NCBI GenBank assembly: GCA_017936765.1
Contig: JAGBEX010000043.1
Coordinates: 1-64,000, forward strand
Direction: 5' to 3'
Source: Clostridia bacterium
GTDB lineage: Bacteria > Bacillota > Clostridia > Christensenellales > Aristaeellaceae
Length of the DNA: 64,000 nucleotides
A model generated the notes under the pieces. That model did no database searches. It was not told where the DNA came from and saw only the letters and a program-made list of their open reading frames with translations. Position numbers and translations under genes: made by a program. Each line of letters opens with the position of its first letter. The stretch's first letter is position 1. Shown here in pieces: positions 49,602-58,573 of the stretch.

Positions 49602-52322
49602 TTATTGGGCAGCGAAGTCCATCTGGATGGCGCCGGTGTAGCCATCGGTGAGGGCGGTGCGCTCCACGGTCAGCTCATAGCTGCCGACGTTGCTGCCGGG
49701 ATAGACGGCGAAGATGACCACCTTACCGCTGCTCTTTGCCCCGGAGGGAACGCGGATGTACACCTCCTCGCCAGCGGCGGCCTCGTAGGTGGTGGTCCAG
49801 TCGGTGACGGTCACGGTGACATCGGCACCCTCCAGCTGCTTCACGGTGAGCTTGTAGATGGCAGCGGCGTCCTCATAGGGCAGGGTGAGGCGGATGTTGG
49901 TGTTGGCGGCGCTGTAGGCCAGGGTTCGCTTGCTGTAGTACAGGTAGTCGGTTTCGCCGGAGGTTCCGGCGCTGTTTTCCATGGCGGCAAGACGGGTGCT
50001 GAAATCGTTCAGCTGGGCCGCGAAATCCTGCTGGGTCAGGGCGCTGCACTTGGCGATGCCTTCCAGGGAGCAGGCGGGCAGATCCAGCAGATTGCCACCC
50101 TCGTCAAAGGCGGTGACCCCGCTGAACTCGATGACCTTGCGCTTGTCCGCAATGGCGATGGCGCTCTCCAGGTCGGCAGGCATATGGAACACATAGCCGG
50201 GGAGACTTTCGCCCACGAGCCGCAGGGTGACGCCGGAGATGTGGATGGCGGGGTAGCGGGCCATGGCAAGCGCGGTGGCGGTAGCGGATTCGGCAGAATA
50301 CAGCGTCACGCCGCTGACCAGGTCGAAGCTGCCCTCGCCGGTGTACACCGCATCCACATTGCTGATGTTGATCTCGCCCTCGAAGTAGCGACCGTAGTCG
50401 CAGCGCAGGTTCACCAGCTGATGCACCCAGTCCGTCAGTACCTGGCAGTTCGTGATGTTCAGCGCGCCCTTGCCGTAGCCGAAGTTCAGCGTGTGGCCGT
50501 AGATGCGGCAATTGTGGATGGTGACGTTGGCGAAGTAGTCATGCACGTCCACGCGGTTCAATTCGCATCCTTCAAAGGTGACCTCCTTGGCACCGTTGAG
50601 GCCAACGCAGCCCCAGTAGCCCAGGAGGTTGCAGTCGCGCACGGTGAGGTCCAGCACGCAGGCAGCGTTGAGCAGATAGCCCGCCACGCCGCGGGGATAG
50701 GCCTCCGTAGGCTTGCCGGCGATGTTGATGCCCTTGACGTTCTCCATGGTCACGTCGGCGCAGTTGTTCAGGGTGAACACGCTGCCGCGGTAGCCGGTGT
50801 TCTGGGTGGTGCGGCGGTTGGGGTGGATGACGAAATCCCGCAGGACCACATTGCTGCGCTCGCAGCGCAGGAAGTACACCGCCACGGAGGCAAAGCCTAC
50901 GTCAAATTCCAGGGTACAGCCGCGGAAGGTGAGCTGGGTGGCGGGATAGCGGGAGAAGGTGACCTGGGTGGATTCGCGGGCGTCGTCGATGGCGGGGCTG
51001 TAGACATAGCCATCCATGCCGTGGCGGATGATCTCCTTGCGATCCTCGGTGGTGATCTCGCCATCGTTGTAGCGGGTGGCGTCGCCGGGGTGGGTGAGGA
51101 TGAACAGGCCGTTGGGCTGGTAGCCGGTTTCGGCAGAAGGCCAGCGGGTGGCGAACTGCCGGATGTCGCTCAGGTCGATGCCCTCGGCCTCGTAGTAGGT
51201 CTGGCCGCCCAGCCAATAGGTGCCGTTGCGGTTGTAGCTGTCGATGAGCATGGTGGAGCCGCTGAGATCCACGTTGTGGTTGTTCACATACAGCCAGCCG
51301 GAGCAGGCCTTGTAGATGGTGCCGCCGTGCTGGACAACATCGCAGCGGCACTTCTCACCGATGAAATGGGCGCGGTACATGGCCTCGTAGTCGTCGTGGG
51401 TGCCGTCCAGATAGGCACCGCAGGCGGCGTAGCTCACCTGGGAGACCTTGCCGGAAAGCAGCGTGGCCGGGGAGCAGGGCAGCAGGAAGGATGCGAACAG
51501 GGCGGTGAGATCGGTGCAGGGGATGGGGTCAAACAGGTAGCTGCCGTTGAGCGTGGCGCCGTCCTCGGTGATCTTGCGGCACAGGTGCAGGGTGCCGTCC
51601 TTGATGAGCAGGGTGTCGGTGACATCGCCCAGGCGGCGAAGGGTGTAGTCAGCACCCTCCACGGTAAGGGTGGCGCTGCCGCCATCGGTCAGGCTGTTGA
51701 AGATGGCCTGCACGCTCTCGGTCAGCACGGGCTGGGCGGCTTCCAGCACGGTGAGCTGGTCGGCTTCGGGCAGGGCGTTGATCTCCTCCCAGGTGACCTC
51801 CAGGGTGATGGCGCCGGAGCCGATGGTGCTGCGGGCGGCCTGGGCGGCGGCATCGGCCTGCTGGGCGGCGGCGCTGGCCTGGGCAGAGGCGGCCTCCATG
51901 ACCTCGATCTGCGCCAGCATGGCGGTGAGGTCGGGGACGATGTCCTCCGGGTCAGTGATGGCGTCGGTGCGGCTGGCCGCCACGTGGCCTTCGCCCCAGA
52001 AGATGGTGCTGGTGCAGCCCTCCAGCGTCAGCTTGATGATCAGGCTGAAGCGGCCATTGCGGGTGTAGCAGGCAGCGGGCAGGGTGAGGGCAGCGCAGCC
52101 CTCTTCCACTGCGCCGGTGATGGGGACGGTGACACCATCGGCACGGATGAAATAGCCGCTGACGCTGGCACCGGTGGTGTCAACCGGGACGCCGCTACGG
52201 GTGCAGGCGATGCTGAAGCGGTGCGCCTGCTGGTCGTGGGTGAGCAGGGCGGGGCGGATGGGCTGCATGGTCACGCCACGATCCAGGTCGGTGAGGAAGG
52301 AAAGGGTGGTGCGGATCGGCAT
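49602..52322 (-). CDS. Phage baseplate/tail-fibre protein with BppU-like N-terminus and beta-helix
   Basis: A 906-residue protein. The N-terminus (residues 1-130, MPIRTTLSFLTDLDRGVTMQ, then an Ig-like domain) resembles BppU baseplate proteins; a short coiled coil with Ala/Gln repeats (about 140-165) is followed by a long right-handed beta-helix (about 270-720, repeated short strands such as NVTIHNCRIYGHTLNFGYGK and VTFEGCELN), as in pectate-lyase-like tail spikes, and a C-terminal beta domain. It may degrade or bind a cell-surface polysaccharide. ATG 52322 follows AAAGGAGGC. In most phages such a gene lies after Tal; here it is first. Confidence 0.78.
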   Translation of the reverse strand: MPIRTTLSFLTDLDRGVTMQPIRPALLTHDQQAHRFSIACTRSGVPVDTTGASVSGYFIRADGVTVPITGAVEEGCAALTLPAACYTRNGRFSLIIKLTLEGCTSTIFWGEGHVAASRTDAITDPEDIVPDLTAMLAQIEVMEAASAQASAAAQQADAAAQAARSTIGSGAITLEVTWEEINALPEADQLTVLEAAQPVLTESVQAIFNSLTDGGSATLTVEGADYTLRRLGDVTDTLLIKDGTLHLCRKITEDGATLNGSYLFDPIPCTDLTALFASFLLPCSPATLLSGKVSQVSYAACGAYLDGTHDDYEAMYRAHFIGEKCRCDVVQHGGTIYKACSGWLYVNNHNVDLSGSTMLIDSYNRNGTYWLGGQTYYEAEGIDLSDIRQFATRWPSAETGYQPNGLFILTHPGDATRYNDGEITTEDRKEIIRHGMDGYVYSPAIDDARESTQVTFSRYPATQLTFRGCTLEFDVGFASVAVYFLRCERSNVVLRDFVIHPNRRTTQNTGYRGSVFTLNNCADVTMENVKGINIAGKPTEAYPRGVAGYLLNAACVLDLTVRDCNLLGYWGCVGLNGAKEVTFEGCELNRVDVHDYFANVTIHNCRIYGHTLNFGYGKGALNITNCQVLTDWVHQLVNLRCDYGRYFEGEINISNVDAVYTGEGSFDLVSGVTLYSAESATATALAMARYPAIHISGVTLRLVGESLPGYVFHMPADLESAIAIADKRKVIEFSGVTAFDEGGNLLDLPACSLEGIAKCSALTQQDFAAQLNDFSTRLAAMENSAGTSGETDYLYYSKRTLAYSAANTNIRLTLPYEDAAAIYKLTVKQLEGADVTVTVTDWTTTYEAAAGEEVYIRVPSGAKSSGKVVIFAVYPGSNVGSYELTVERTALTDGYTGAIQMDFAAQ

Positions 52323-52348
52323 TGATACGCCTCCTTTGGCAAGAATAA

Positions 52349-52380
52349 AACAGAGCCGGGTCAAATGACCCAGCTCTGTT
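52349..52380 (-). terminator. Terminator upstream of the phage cluster
   Basis: On the minus strand AACAGAGC-TGGGTCA / TGACCC-GGCTCTGTT followed by TTATTC. It ends transcription of the secreted-protein gene at 52.4 kb. Confidence 0.85.
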
Positions 52381-52443
52381 GATATCAGCTTACCACCCTG
52401 CCCGTGGACACGCAACGACGGCGATGGACATGATGGACGGTAT

Positions 52444-53028
52444 TTACTCCTTGAACTCGATGGCGTCCAGCTTGTTCAGCAGGGCGTCCACTTCCTCCAT
52501 GGAGGAACCGGTGAGGGTGAAGATGTAGCTGCCTGCGTCGCCACCCATGGGGACGTAGAGCTGCACCATGTACAGGGTGGCCTTCAGGTCAAGGCCTGCA
52601 GCGGTGTAGTCGGCATCGTAGGACATGATCAGGGTCATGGAGCCGGTCTCCTCATCGCGTTCGGCGATCAGCAGCGCCTCGTTGGACACGGCGACGCCCT
52701 GGGCGGCCAGACCCTGGGCAGACTGGGTCAGCACCAGGTTGCCGAAGGTGGTGGCATCGATTTCGCCCAGCGCACTCACGTCCTCGGAGGTCCACACGGC
52801 GTTGATGTTGGAGTGCATGGTGGCCGTTTCGTCGTAATCGGGGTAGAGCATGAACAGCACCTGGCCATTGGCCTTTTCACCCTTCTGGAGGGCGTCGGTG
52901 GCGTTCATGGTGATGGTGAAGTCGTCAAATTCCACTGCGTAGGCATCGGGGTTGGAAGCCGCTTCGCCCAGGGCGATGGCAGGCAGCAGGAGCATGAGGC
53001 TCAAAAGCAGCGCAAGAATCTTTTTCAT
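52444..53028 (-). CDS. Small secreted protein of unknown function
   Basis: A 194-residue exported protein with signal peptide (KKILALLLSLMLLLPAIALG) and an alpha/beta outer domain (VEFDDFTITMNATDALQKGE ... YIFTLTGSSMEEVDALLNKL). The family is not recognised; it resembles the other short secreted proteins of this genome in style. ATG 53028 has GGAGGAGG upstream; a frame to 53049 lacks support. Own terminator follows. Confidence 0.7.
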   Translation of the reverse strand: MKKILALLLSLMLLLPAIALGEAASNPDAYAVEFDDFTITMNATDALQKGEKANGQVLFMLYPDYDETATMHSNINAVWTSEDVSALGEIDATTFGNLVLTQSAQGLAAQGVAVSNEALLIAERDEETGSMTLIMSYDADYTAAGLDLKATLYMVQLYVPMGGDAGSYIFTLTGSSMEEVDALLNKLDAIEFKE

Positions 53029-53103
53029 GGGTATTCCTCCTCCAAACAATTTGGTGATTTCACTTTACCATAAAAAAGCGGCGGATGCAAGCAATGGATT
53101 GTA

Positions 53104-54375
53104 CTATTCCTGTTTCGCCCGGCGGAGGATGGCGGCATTCCAGCCAACGGAAATGACCTGCCCCAGCATGGCGGCCATGGCCGCGCCAAAGAGCCGCACC
53201 TGGGGCAGCGGCACCAGCAGCGCGGCACACAAAAGTGAGGCGAGACTGCTGACGATGGTGGCGGTGAGGGAGCGGCGCTGCAGGCCCAGACCGGTGATCA
53301 TGCCCATTTGCACCTGATGCAGAGCAAAGAGCAGCGCCAGGGGACACATGAAGCGCACCAGCGGTGCCAGGGCGGGCGTGTGATAGAGGTGAAGGCTGAG
53401 GAAATCAGCGGTGAGGTACAGCCCGGCAGAAGAGGCAAGGCCGATAAGCAGCGCGGGGCGCAGCAGGCGCTGCATGGTGCAGCGCAGGGCGCGGGGATCG
53501 CCCTCGGCACGGGAGATGGCTGGGGTGGTGATCATGCACAGGGCGCTGGTGACCACCCCGGGGATGAGCATCAGGGGCATGGCCATGCCGGTCATCAGGC
53601 CGAACTGGGCGGTGGCGGCGGTGGCGCTCAAGCCGGAATGCCGCAGGCACACCGGCAGCAGCACAGCCTCCAGCGTGCGCATTCCGGTGAGAAACAGCCG
53701 GGACAGCGTGGTGGGCGCAGCCAGGTGGAAGATCTGCCTTTGCAGCGCTCTGCTGGGGGCGGTCAGGTGGTGGCGCAGGGGGATGGCGCGGCGGAAGATG
53801 ATCACCACCACCAGGGCGGCCACGGCCTCGGCAGCGCCGGGCAGGGCGGCGGATATGCCGGTGGAGGCACCGCGCAGGCTCAGCACCAGGGCGATGGTGA
53901 GCAGAAAGCGCACGCCCTGCTCGGCACACTCGGCAGCGGCGGGGAGCAGGGTGTTTTCCAGCCCGTAGCAGTAGCCGCAATACACGCTGCACAGCCCCAA
54001 AAGCAGAATGTCCGGCGCATTGAGCAAAATGGCGGGCAGGGTGCGCATATCCCCCAAAAGCCACGCAAAGCAGGGCGCCAGCAGGAGCAGGGCGGGGATC
54101 AGCCACAGGGCGGCGCGGGTCACCAGGTGCAGCCCGGCGCGCAGCACATTGGGGCGGTCGATGGCGGCCTGCTTGGCGGTGAGGCGGCTCATGGCGGCAG
54201 GGATGCCTGCGGTGACCGGGGTCAGCGCCAGCATTCCCACGGAATTGGCCATTTCCATCACACCCAGCGCCTCGGCTCCCATCCACCGGGCAAGCAGCAG
54301 CCGCAGGATGAACCCCAGGCCGCGGGTCAATCCGTTGCCCAGGGTGAGGATCAGGGCTTGCCGGGCAAGCGTCAT
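53104..54375 (-). CDS. SpoVB-like polysaccharide/lipid flippase (MOP superfamily)
   Basis: A 423-residue membrane protein with about 12 hydrophobic segments of the MATE/PST/SpoVB group. The start ALILTLGNGLTRGLGFILRL, ANSVGMLALTPVTAGIPAAM and SRLTAKQAAI fit the family. In Clostridia such proteins flip lipid-linked precursors or help spore cortex synthesis; which one is not decided. ATG 54375 is 8 bases after GGAGG; ATG 54381 lies too close to it, and the frame up to 54792 overlaps the divergent dCMP deaminase gene. Confidence 0.82.
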   Translation of the reverse strand: MTLARQALILTLGNGLTRGLGFILRLLLARWMGAEALGVMEMANSVGMLALTPVTAGIPAAMSRLTAKQAAIDRPNVLRAGLHLVTRAALWLIPALLLLAPCFAWLLGDMRTLPAILLNAPDILLLGLCSVYCGYCYGLENTLLPAAAECAEQGVRFLLTIALVLSLRGASTGISAALPGAAEAVAALVVVIIFRRAIPLRHHLTAPSRALQRQIFHLAAPTTLSRLFLTGMRTLEAVLLPVCLRHSGLSATAATAQFGLMTGMAMPLMLIPGVVTSALCMITTPAISRAEGDPRALRCTMQRLLRPALLIGLASSAGLYLTADFLSLHLYHTPALAPLVRFMCPLALLFALHQVQMGMITGLGLQRRSLTATIVSSLASLLCAALLVPLPQVRLFGAAMAAMLGQVISVGWNAAILRRAKQE

Positions 54376-54422
54376 GCACATCGCCTCCATTCGGGGAAGC
54401 GTATGCAGCGGCAAAGCAGAAA

Positions 54423-54451
54423 TTGACAAGCGGCATGGGACTATGTATAAT
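54423..54451 (+). promoter_or_regulatory. SigA-type promoter of the dCMP deaminase gene
   Basis: TTGACA (54423-54428), 17-bp spacer, TATAAT (54446-54451), 29 bp before the start. Confidence 0.8.
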
Positions 54452-54480
54452 GAGAAAAAACGTTGAAGGCGGCGATTGGC

Positions 54481-54939
54481 ATGGATAAATGGGATAAGCG
54501 GTTTATGGAAATGGCGCACGTGATCGCAGGCTGGACAAGCTGCTATGTGGAGGGCAGGAGCATCGGCTGCGTGATTGTGAAGGACAAGCGCATTATGACC
54601 ACCGGCTACAATGGTGCACCCGCCGGACTGAAGACCTGCCGGGAACGCAAGGAATGTATGCGCCGCAAGCTGGGCATTGCCTCCGGCACCCGGGCGGAAC
54701 TGTGCTACGCCATCCATGCGGAGCAGAACGCCATCATTCAGGCGGCGAAGCTGGGTGTGTCCATCGATGGTGCGACCCTCTACTGCACCCACCAGCCCTG
54801 CAGCGTGTGCGCGAAGATGATCATCAACGCGGGCATCAAGCGGGTGGTGTATCAGGAGGGATACCCGGATTCCTTCTCGCTGGAGATTTTTGATGAGGCG
54901 GGGATTTTGCTGGAGAAGTATGTTCCCGAAGAGGCGTAA
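54481..54939 (+). CDS. Deoxycytidylate (dCMP) deaminase
   Basis: A 152-residue zinc deaminase of the ComEB/dCMP type. HAEQNAI (His79, Glu81) and QPCSVC (Cys107, Cys110) form the zinc site, and NGAPAGLKTC fits the dCMP-specific loop. It converts dCMP to dUMP for thymidylate synthesis. ATG 54481 is the start; TTG 54463 is in frame with no better site. Own promoter and a strong terminator. Confidence 0.93.
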   Translation: MDKWDKRFMEMAHVIAGWTSCYVEGRSIGCVIVKDKRIMTTGYNGAPAGLKTCRERKECMRRKLGIASGTRAELCYAIHAEQNAIIQAAKLGVSIDGATLYCTHQPCSVCAKMIINAGIKRVVYQEGYPDSFSLEIFDEAGILLEKYVPEEA

Positions 54940-54980
54940 ACGAAAAAGTGAGCTTGCTATGGCAAGCTCACTTTTTCGTT
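54939..54980 (+). terminator. Terminator after the dCMP deaminase gene
   Basis: AACGAAAAAGTGAGCTTGC (54939-54957) pairs perfectly with GCAAGCTCACTTTTTCGTT (54962-54980). Confidence 0.9.
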
Positions 54981-55027
54981 TGGGAATTATGAATTATGAA
55001 TTAGGAATAATGAATTGAGAGTGGGGA

Positions 55028-55241
55028 CGGCGGGCGATCGCAGATCGCCCCTACAGGTGTGCGTAAAAGTGACTTCTCCCGCGTCGCGGCGCGCCCGTTG
55101 CGCGGCGTGACCCCTGCTCGGAGATCGCTTGGATGGGCATCTCAGGATGGGAGTCCAGAGGGCCGAACGGCCCTTTGGCGGGATTCCCAAGGGCAGCGCC
55201 CTTGGGCGGGAGAGTGAAGAGAGGGCAGCGCCCTCTCTTCG
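55028..55241. repeat. Dispersed intergenic palindromic repeat, copy B
   Basis: The same blocks as copy A in the same order: GGCGGGCGATCGCAGATCGC then CCCTACAGGTG, CGTCGCGGCGCGCCCGTTGCGC then GGCGTGACCCC, GCTCGGAGATCGC, and stems AGGGCCGAACGGCCCT, AAGGGCAGCGCCCTT and GAGAGGGCAGCGCCCTCTC. An A/T-rich run of ATTATGAATT units (54987-55015) lies at its edge. No gene is seen in this 305-bp gap. Confidence 0.85.
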
Positions 55242-55245
55242 TCCG

Positions 55246-56022
55246 TTACTCCTTGGGGTTTGGTTCCTGGCCGACGCACCAGGAGCGGAGTTTGTTGACG
55301 GTGCGTTCCACGGCGTCCTGGCTGGTATACCAGGGTTCGTCGAGGTAGCGGTAGTCGAACTTTTTGATGAACCAGGAGATATCGTCCTGCATTCGGTTGA
55401 GGTTTTGGGTTTCCATATCGGTGAGGCGGGTGATGAAGTCGGCCACGTCCTTGGCGGGCAGCTCCTGGGGCGCCCACTGGATGAGGGTGGCCATATGGGG
55501 CAGGCACACGCCCTTGGAGGCATTGAACTTATTGCGGAACTCGGTATCGTTCTGATACAGGTGGAAGAAGGTATGCAGGTAGCGATCCATGTTCTCCTGG
55601 ATGCTATCGCACAGGATGCAGCTGGAGGCCATGGTGCTGATCTCCTCGGCGATCTTCTCCATATCGGCCCTGGCGGCGGAACCCTTCTTCAGGCGCTCCA
55701 GCATGGAGGCGCTGGAATAGGCATGGGCGGCCTTTTGCAGGGAAGCGAAGGCCTTCTCGGTACGGCGGCGGGTCTCGGTCAGGTGGGATTCCAGCATCAG
55801 CGCATGGCCCAGGCGGTTGCTCATGGAGAAGAGCATGGCGTGGTGATGGGGGCAGAAGCCCTTATCGTTGACCTGGATGCGGGTATCCGGCTCCATGACG
55901 GAGGCGCCCAGGTAGCGCTCGGCCTCGCCCAGCTCGGTCTTGCGGTGGAGGGCGCAGAGCAGGCACTCACCCTCCAGCTTGAGGGAGTCCCACACGGGGA
56001 TGGTATCGATATGGTAGCGCAC
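55246..56022 (-). CDS. DUF6062 family protein
   Basis: A 258-residue cytoplasmic protein of DUF6062. Each half has a metal-like Cys/His set: ECLLCALHRKTE with GFCPHHHAML, and SSCILCDSIQEN with GVCLPHMATL, i.e. CxxC plus CxxH twice, which suggests a duplicated zinc- or iron-sulfur-binding fold. Function unknown. It lies 21 bp after the chromate transporter pair on the same strand and may belong to that transcript. Confidence 0.82.
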   Translation of the reverse strand: MRYHIDTIPVWDSLKLEGECLLCALHRKTELGEAERYLGASVMEPDTRIQVNDKGFCPHHHAMLFSMSNRLGHALMLESHLTETRRRTEKAFASLQKAAHAYSSASMLERLKKGSAARADMEKIAEEISTMASSCILCDSIQENMDRYLHTFFHLYQNDTEFRNKFNASKGVCLPHMATLIQWAPQELPAKDVADFITRLTDMETQNLNRMQDDISWFIKKFDYRYLDEPWYTSQDAVERTVNKLRSWCVGQEPNPKE

Positions 56023-56043
56023 GGGAACACATCCTTTCGGAGC

Positions 56044-56604
56044 TTACATCTTCAGCAGAATACCGGCCACGGCACCCATGGCGATGAACACGATGGGGTG
56101 CAGCTTTTTCATGGGCTTCCAGTACATCAGCGCCACCAGGATGGCGTAGAGAATCAGGGCGATCCAGTTGATGGAGGCAAGGAAGGTATCGGCTTGGTGG
56201 AGGAGGGCGATCTTCATCACGGAGAAGCCGGCGGCGGCGATGAGGCCGGCCACGGCGGGACGCATGAAGGAGAACATATTCTGCACCAGGGGATTATTCT
56301 GATAGGCGTTCATGGCCTTGGCAACGAACAGGATGATGATCAGGGACGGCAGCACCAGGCTCAGGGTGGCCAGCACGCCGCCCAGGATGCCGAAGGAGGA
56401 GAAGCCCACATAGGTGGCCATGTTGACGCCGATGGGGCCGGGAGTGGACTCGCCCACGGCGATCATGTTGCCCAGCTCTTCGGCGGTGAACCAGTTATAC
56501 TTCTCCTGCATCTGGGTCAGGAAGGGCAGGGTGGCCAGGCCGCCGCCCACGGCGAACAGGCCGGTCTTGAAGAACTCGATGCACATCGTCAGCAGTTCGC
56601 TCAT
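56044..56604 (-). CDS. Chromate transporter, second half (CHR family)
   Basis: A 186-residue membrane protein with about six helices, one half of a split ChrA-type transporter. Signature FAVGGGLATLPFLTQMQEKY and GESTPGPIGVNMATYVGFSS. The two short halves work together as a heterodimer in Bacillota; the natural substrate may be another oxyanion or none known. ATG 56604 overlaps the end of the partner (ATGA). Confidence 0.88.
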   Translation of the reverse strand: MSELLTMCIEFFKTGLFAVGGGLATLPFLTQMQEKYNWFTAEELGNMIAVGESTPGPIGVNMATYVGFSSFGILGGVLATLSLVLPSLIIILFVAKAMNAYQNNPLVQNMFSFMRPAVAGLIAAAGFSVMKIALLHQADTFLASINWIALILYAILVALMYWKPMKKLHPIVFIAMGAVAGILLKM

Positions 56605-57146
56605 GCCTTTTGCACCTTCTTTCCGAAAATGAAGCTCAGCACGGCGCAGGCCACCACCACATACACGGGGGAGAGCTTGAGCAGCGCCACCACCACAAAG
56701 GCGATAATAGCCAGGGCGATGTGCCAATGCTGCTTGACGTTGGACTTGAACAGCTTCACCACGCTGACGGTGATCAGCGCACACACGGCCACGCGGATGC
56801 CCGCAAAGGCGTTCTGCACCCACACGATATCCATAAAGTTTTCCAGCACCAGGGCGATGATGGTGATGATCACCATGGAGGGCGTCACCACGCCCAGGGT
56901 GGCCACAATGCCGCCGATGACGCCCTTGACCTTATAGCCCACAAAGGTGGCGGTGTTCACGGCAATGATGCCGGGGGTACACTGGCCAATGGCAAAGTAG
57001 TTCAGCAGTTCCTCGCTGGTGGCCCACTTGTGCTTGTTGACGATCTCCCGCTCCAGCATGGGCAGCATGGCGTAGCCGCCGCCGAAGGTCAGCGCGCCGA
57101 TGGTGAAAAAGGCGCGAAACAGGTCAAACAGAACTTTCACAACCAT
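56601..57146 (-). CDS. Chromate transporter, first half (CHR family)
   Basis: A 181-residue membrane protein, the N-terminal type partner: FFTIGALTFGGGYAMLPMLE and AIGQCTPGIIAVNTATFVGY. ATG 57146 follows CAGGAGG; codons up to 57203 lie in the divergent promoter region. Translationally coupled to the second half. Confidence 0.88.
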   Translation of the reverse strand: MVVKVLFDLFRAFFTIGALTFGGGYAMLPMLEREIVNKHKWATSEELLNYFAIGQCTPGIIAVNTATFVGYKVKGVIGGIVATLGVVTPSMVIITIIALVLENFMDIVWVQNAFAGIRVAVCALITVSVVKLFKSNVKQHWHIALAIIAFVVVALLKLSPVYVVVACAVLSFIFGKKVQKA

Positions 57147-57238
57147 CCTCCTGACAAAATGTTGATTCCTGCCTATTATACGATGAATTTGAACCGGGTG
57201 CAACCTATCGGCAGGAGAAATGCGCAGGGAAATGGGGC

Positions 57239-57268
57239 TTGCCTTGGCATGGGGTTATGCTATATAAT
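57239..57268 (+). promoter_or_regulatory. SigA-type promoter of the SPOR-protein/hydrogenase transcript
   Basis: TTGCCT (57239-57244), 18-bp spacer, TATAAT (57263-57268), about 70 bp before the SPOR-protein gene. Confidence 0.6.
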
Positions 57269-57338
57269 ATATTATAGATGAAATTGGCATGAAGACGCAT
57301 ACACACGCATACCCTTGCCTGAAAGGCAGGGGAAGAGC

Positions 57339-58172
57339 ATGGGACGTGTGGAAAAGAAAATGTACAGGCGCGCCAGGAGACAGGCTCTTTTGCGCAAGAC
57401 GCTGGCGCTGGGTATTTTGGTATTGATCGGCCTGGGGGCGCTGATCCGGCTGCGGGGCATGGATGAGCTGGAGGCGCAGCACGTGCCGCAGCCCACGCCC
57501 ACACCCGTGGCCTCCGCCTACGACGAAACCGTGGAGACCAGGGAAGTGACGCTGCCTGCGGAAAGCTGGTATGCCATTCAGACAGGGATCTACTCCACGG
57601 CAGAGGCGGCGCAGGAAAAGCGCGACGCCTATGCCCAGCGGGGCGCACCGGGGTATGTGAACCAGGATGGCGAAAAGTGGCGGGTATACATTGCCTGCTA
57701 TGGCGACAAGGACGATGCCGCGGCGGTGCGGGAGCGGCTCAGCGTGAATCAGGGTGTGGAGACCTACCTGCATAGCTGGGTATGCCCGGAGATCACCTTG
57801 CGGCTCACCGGCATGGTGGGGCAACTGGACGTGGTGGAGACCGGCCTGACGCTGATGCACCAGGCGGCCAATGTGCTGCGGGACAACGCCGCGCTGCTGG
57901 ATGGCGGCGAGCGTACCCTGGGTGAGGCGAGGAGCGTGGTGGCGGCGCTGGATGAGTCCATCCGGCTATGGCAGGACACCGCGGGGGACAGGTTCACCAG
58001 GCCCTATCCGGAACTGGTGGAGATGGAAATGCAATTGGCCGCCGGCTGGAAGGAAAAGCACGCCGCCCTGCAGGAAACGGAGAGCGCCACGGCGCTTTCT
58101 GCTGCAATGAAATTGCAGGCCATGGCGCTCTATGACGAAAGCTGCGCCCTGCGCCAGGCGCTGATGGAATGA
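57339..58172 (+). CDS. Membrane-anchored SPOR-domain protein
   Basis: A 277-residue protein: basic N-terminus, one membrane helix (LALGILVLIGLGALIRLRGM), a Pro-rich linker with TPTPV, then a SPOR-like domain (SWYAIQTGIYSTAEAAQEKR ... WRVYIACYGDKDDAAAVRER), which binds glycan strands at division or spore septa, and a C-terminal helical region. ATG 57339 follows AGGGGAAG; TTG 57315 is in frame. The hydrogenase genes follow 32 bp later on the same strand. Confidence 0.82.
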   Translation: MGRVEKKMYRRARRQALLRKTLALGILVLIGLGALIRLRGMDELEAQHVPQPTPTPVASAYDETVETREVTLPAESWYAIQTGIYSTAEAAQEKRDAYAQRGAPGYVNQDGEKWRVYIACYGDKDDAAAVRERLSVNQGVETYLHSWVCPEITLRLTGMVGQLDVVETGLTLMHQAANVLRDNAALLDGGERTLGEARSVVAALDESIRLWQDTAGDRFTRPYPELVEMEMQLAAGWKEKHAALQETESATALSAAMKLQAMALYDESCALRQALME

Positions 58173-58204
58173 ATGCACATGATGCAGATAGAGGAGGAAT
58201 ACAC

Positions 58205-58561
58205 TTGACGATCCGTGACGTGATGAACATTGTGGAAGGCAAGGTACTCTATGGTGAGGAACTGCTGGACAACCCGGTGGACACGGCCTGCGGCTCCGAC
58301 CTGATGAGCGACGTGCTGGCCTTTGTGAAGGACAAGACGGTGCTGATCACGGGCCTGATCAACACCCATGTGGTGCGCACCGCCGAGATGCTGGACATTA
58401 CCTGCATCGTGTTCTCCCGGGGCAAGCAGCCCAATGAGGAGATCCTTGAAATGGCCGAGGAGGCGGGCATTGCGGTGCTTTCCACCAAGATGACCACCTA
58501 CACGGCCTGCGGCGAACTGTATATGCGCGGCTTGCCGGGTACCAAAGAAAAAACGAAATAA
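58205..58561 (+). CDS. DRTGG domain protein (hydrogenase cluster, copy 1)
   Basis: A 118-residue protein of the DRTGG-like type (DVMNIVEGKVLYGEELLDNP, then CGSDLMSDVLAFVKDKTVLI and TGLINTHVVRTAEML). The second copy lies at 60.5 kb. Such proteins sit with [FeFe]-hydrogenase regulators in Clostridia; ligand unknown. The start is TTG 58205, set by GAGGAGGA (58190-58197); an in-frame ATG at 58169 lies inside the previous gene. First of a close-packed row of hydrogenase-linked genes. Confidence 0.8.
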   Translation: MTIRDVMNIVEGKVLYGEELLDNPVDTACGSDLMSDVLAFVKDKTVLITGLINTHVVRTAEMLDITCIVFSRGKQPNEEILEMAEEAGIAVLSTKMTTYTACGELYMRGLPGTKEKTK

Positions 58562-58573
58562 GGAGACGCTGAC

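Noticed and set aside
45747..52322. Calling the phage cluster an intact prophage
   Set aside because: Head, terminase, portal, tape-measure, integrase and replication genes are all absent.
49605..52325. A 906-codon open frame on the plus strand
   Set aside because: Antisense shadow of the tail-fibre gene; low-complexity Gly/Ala/Val product.
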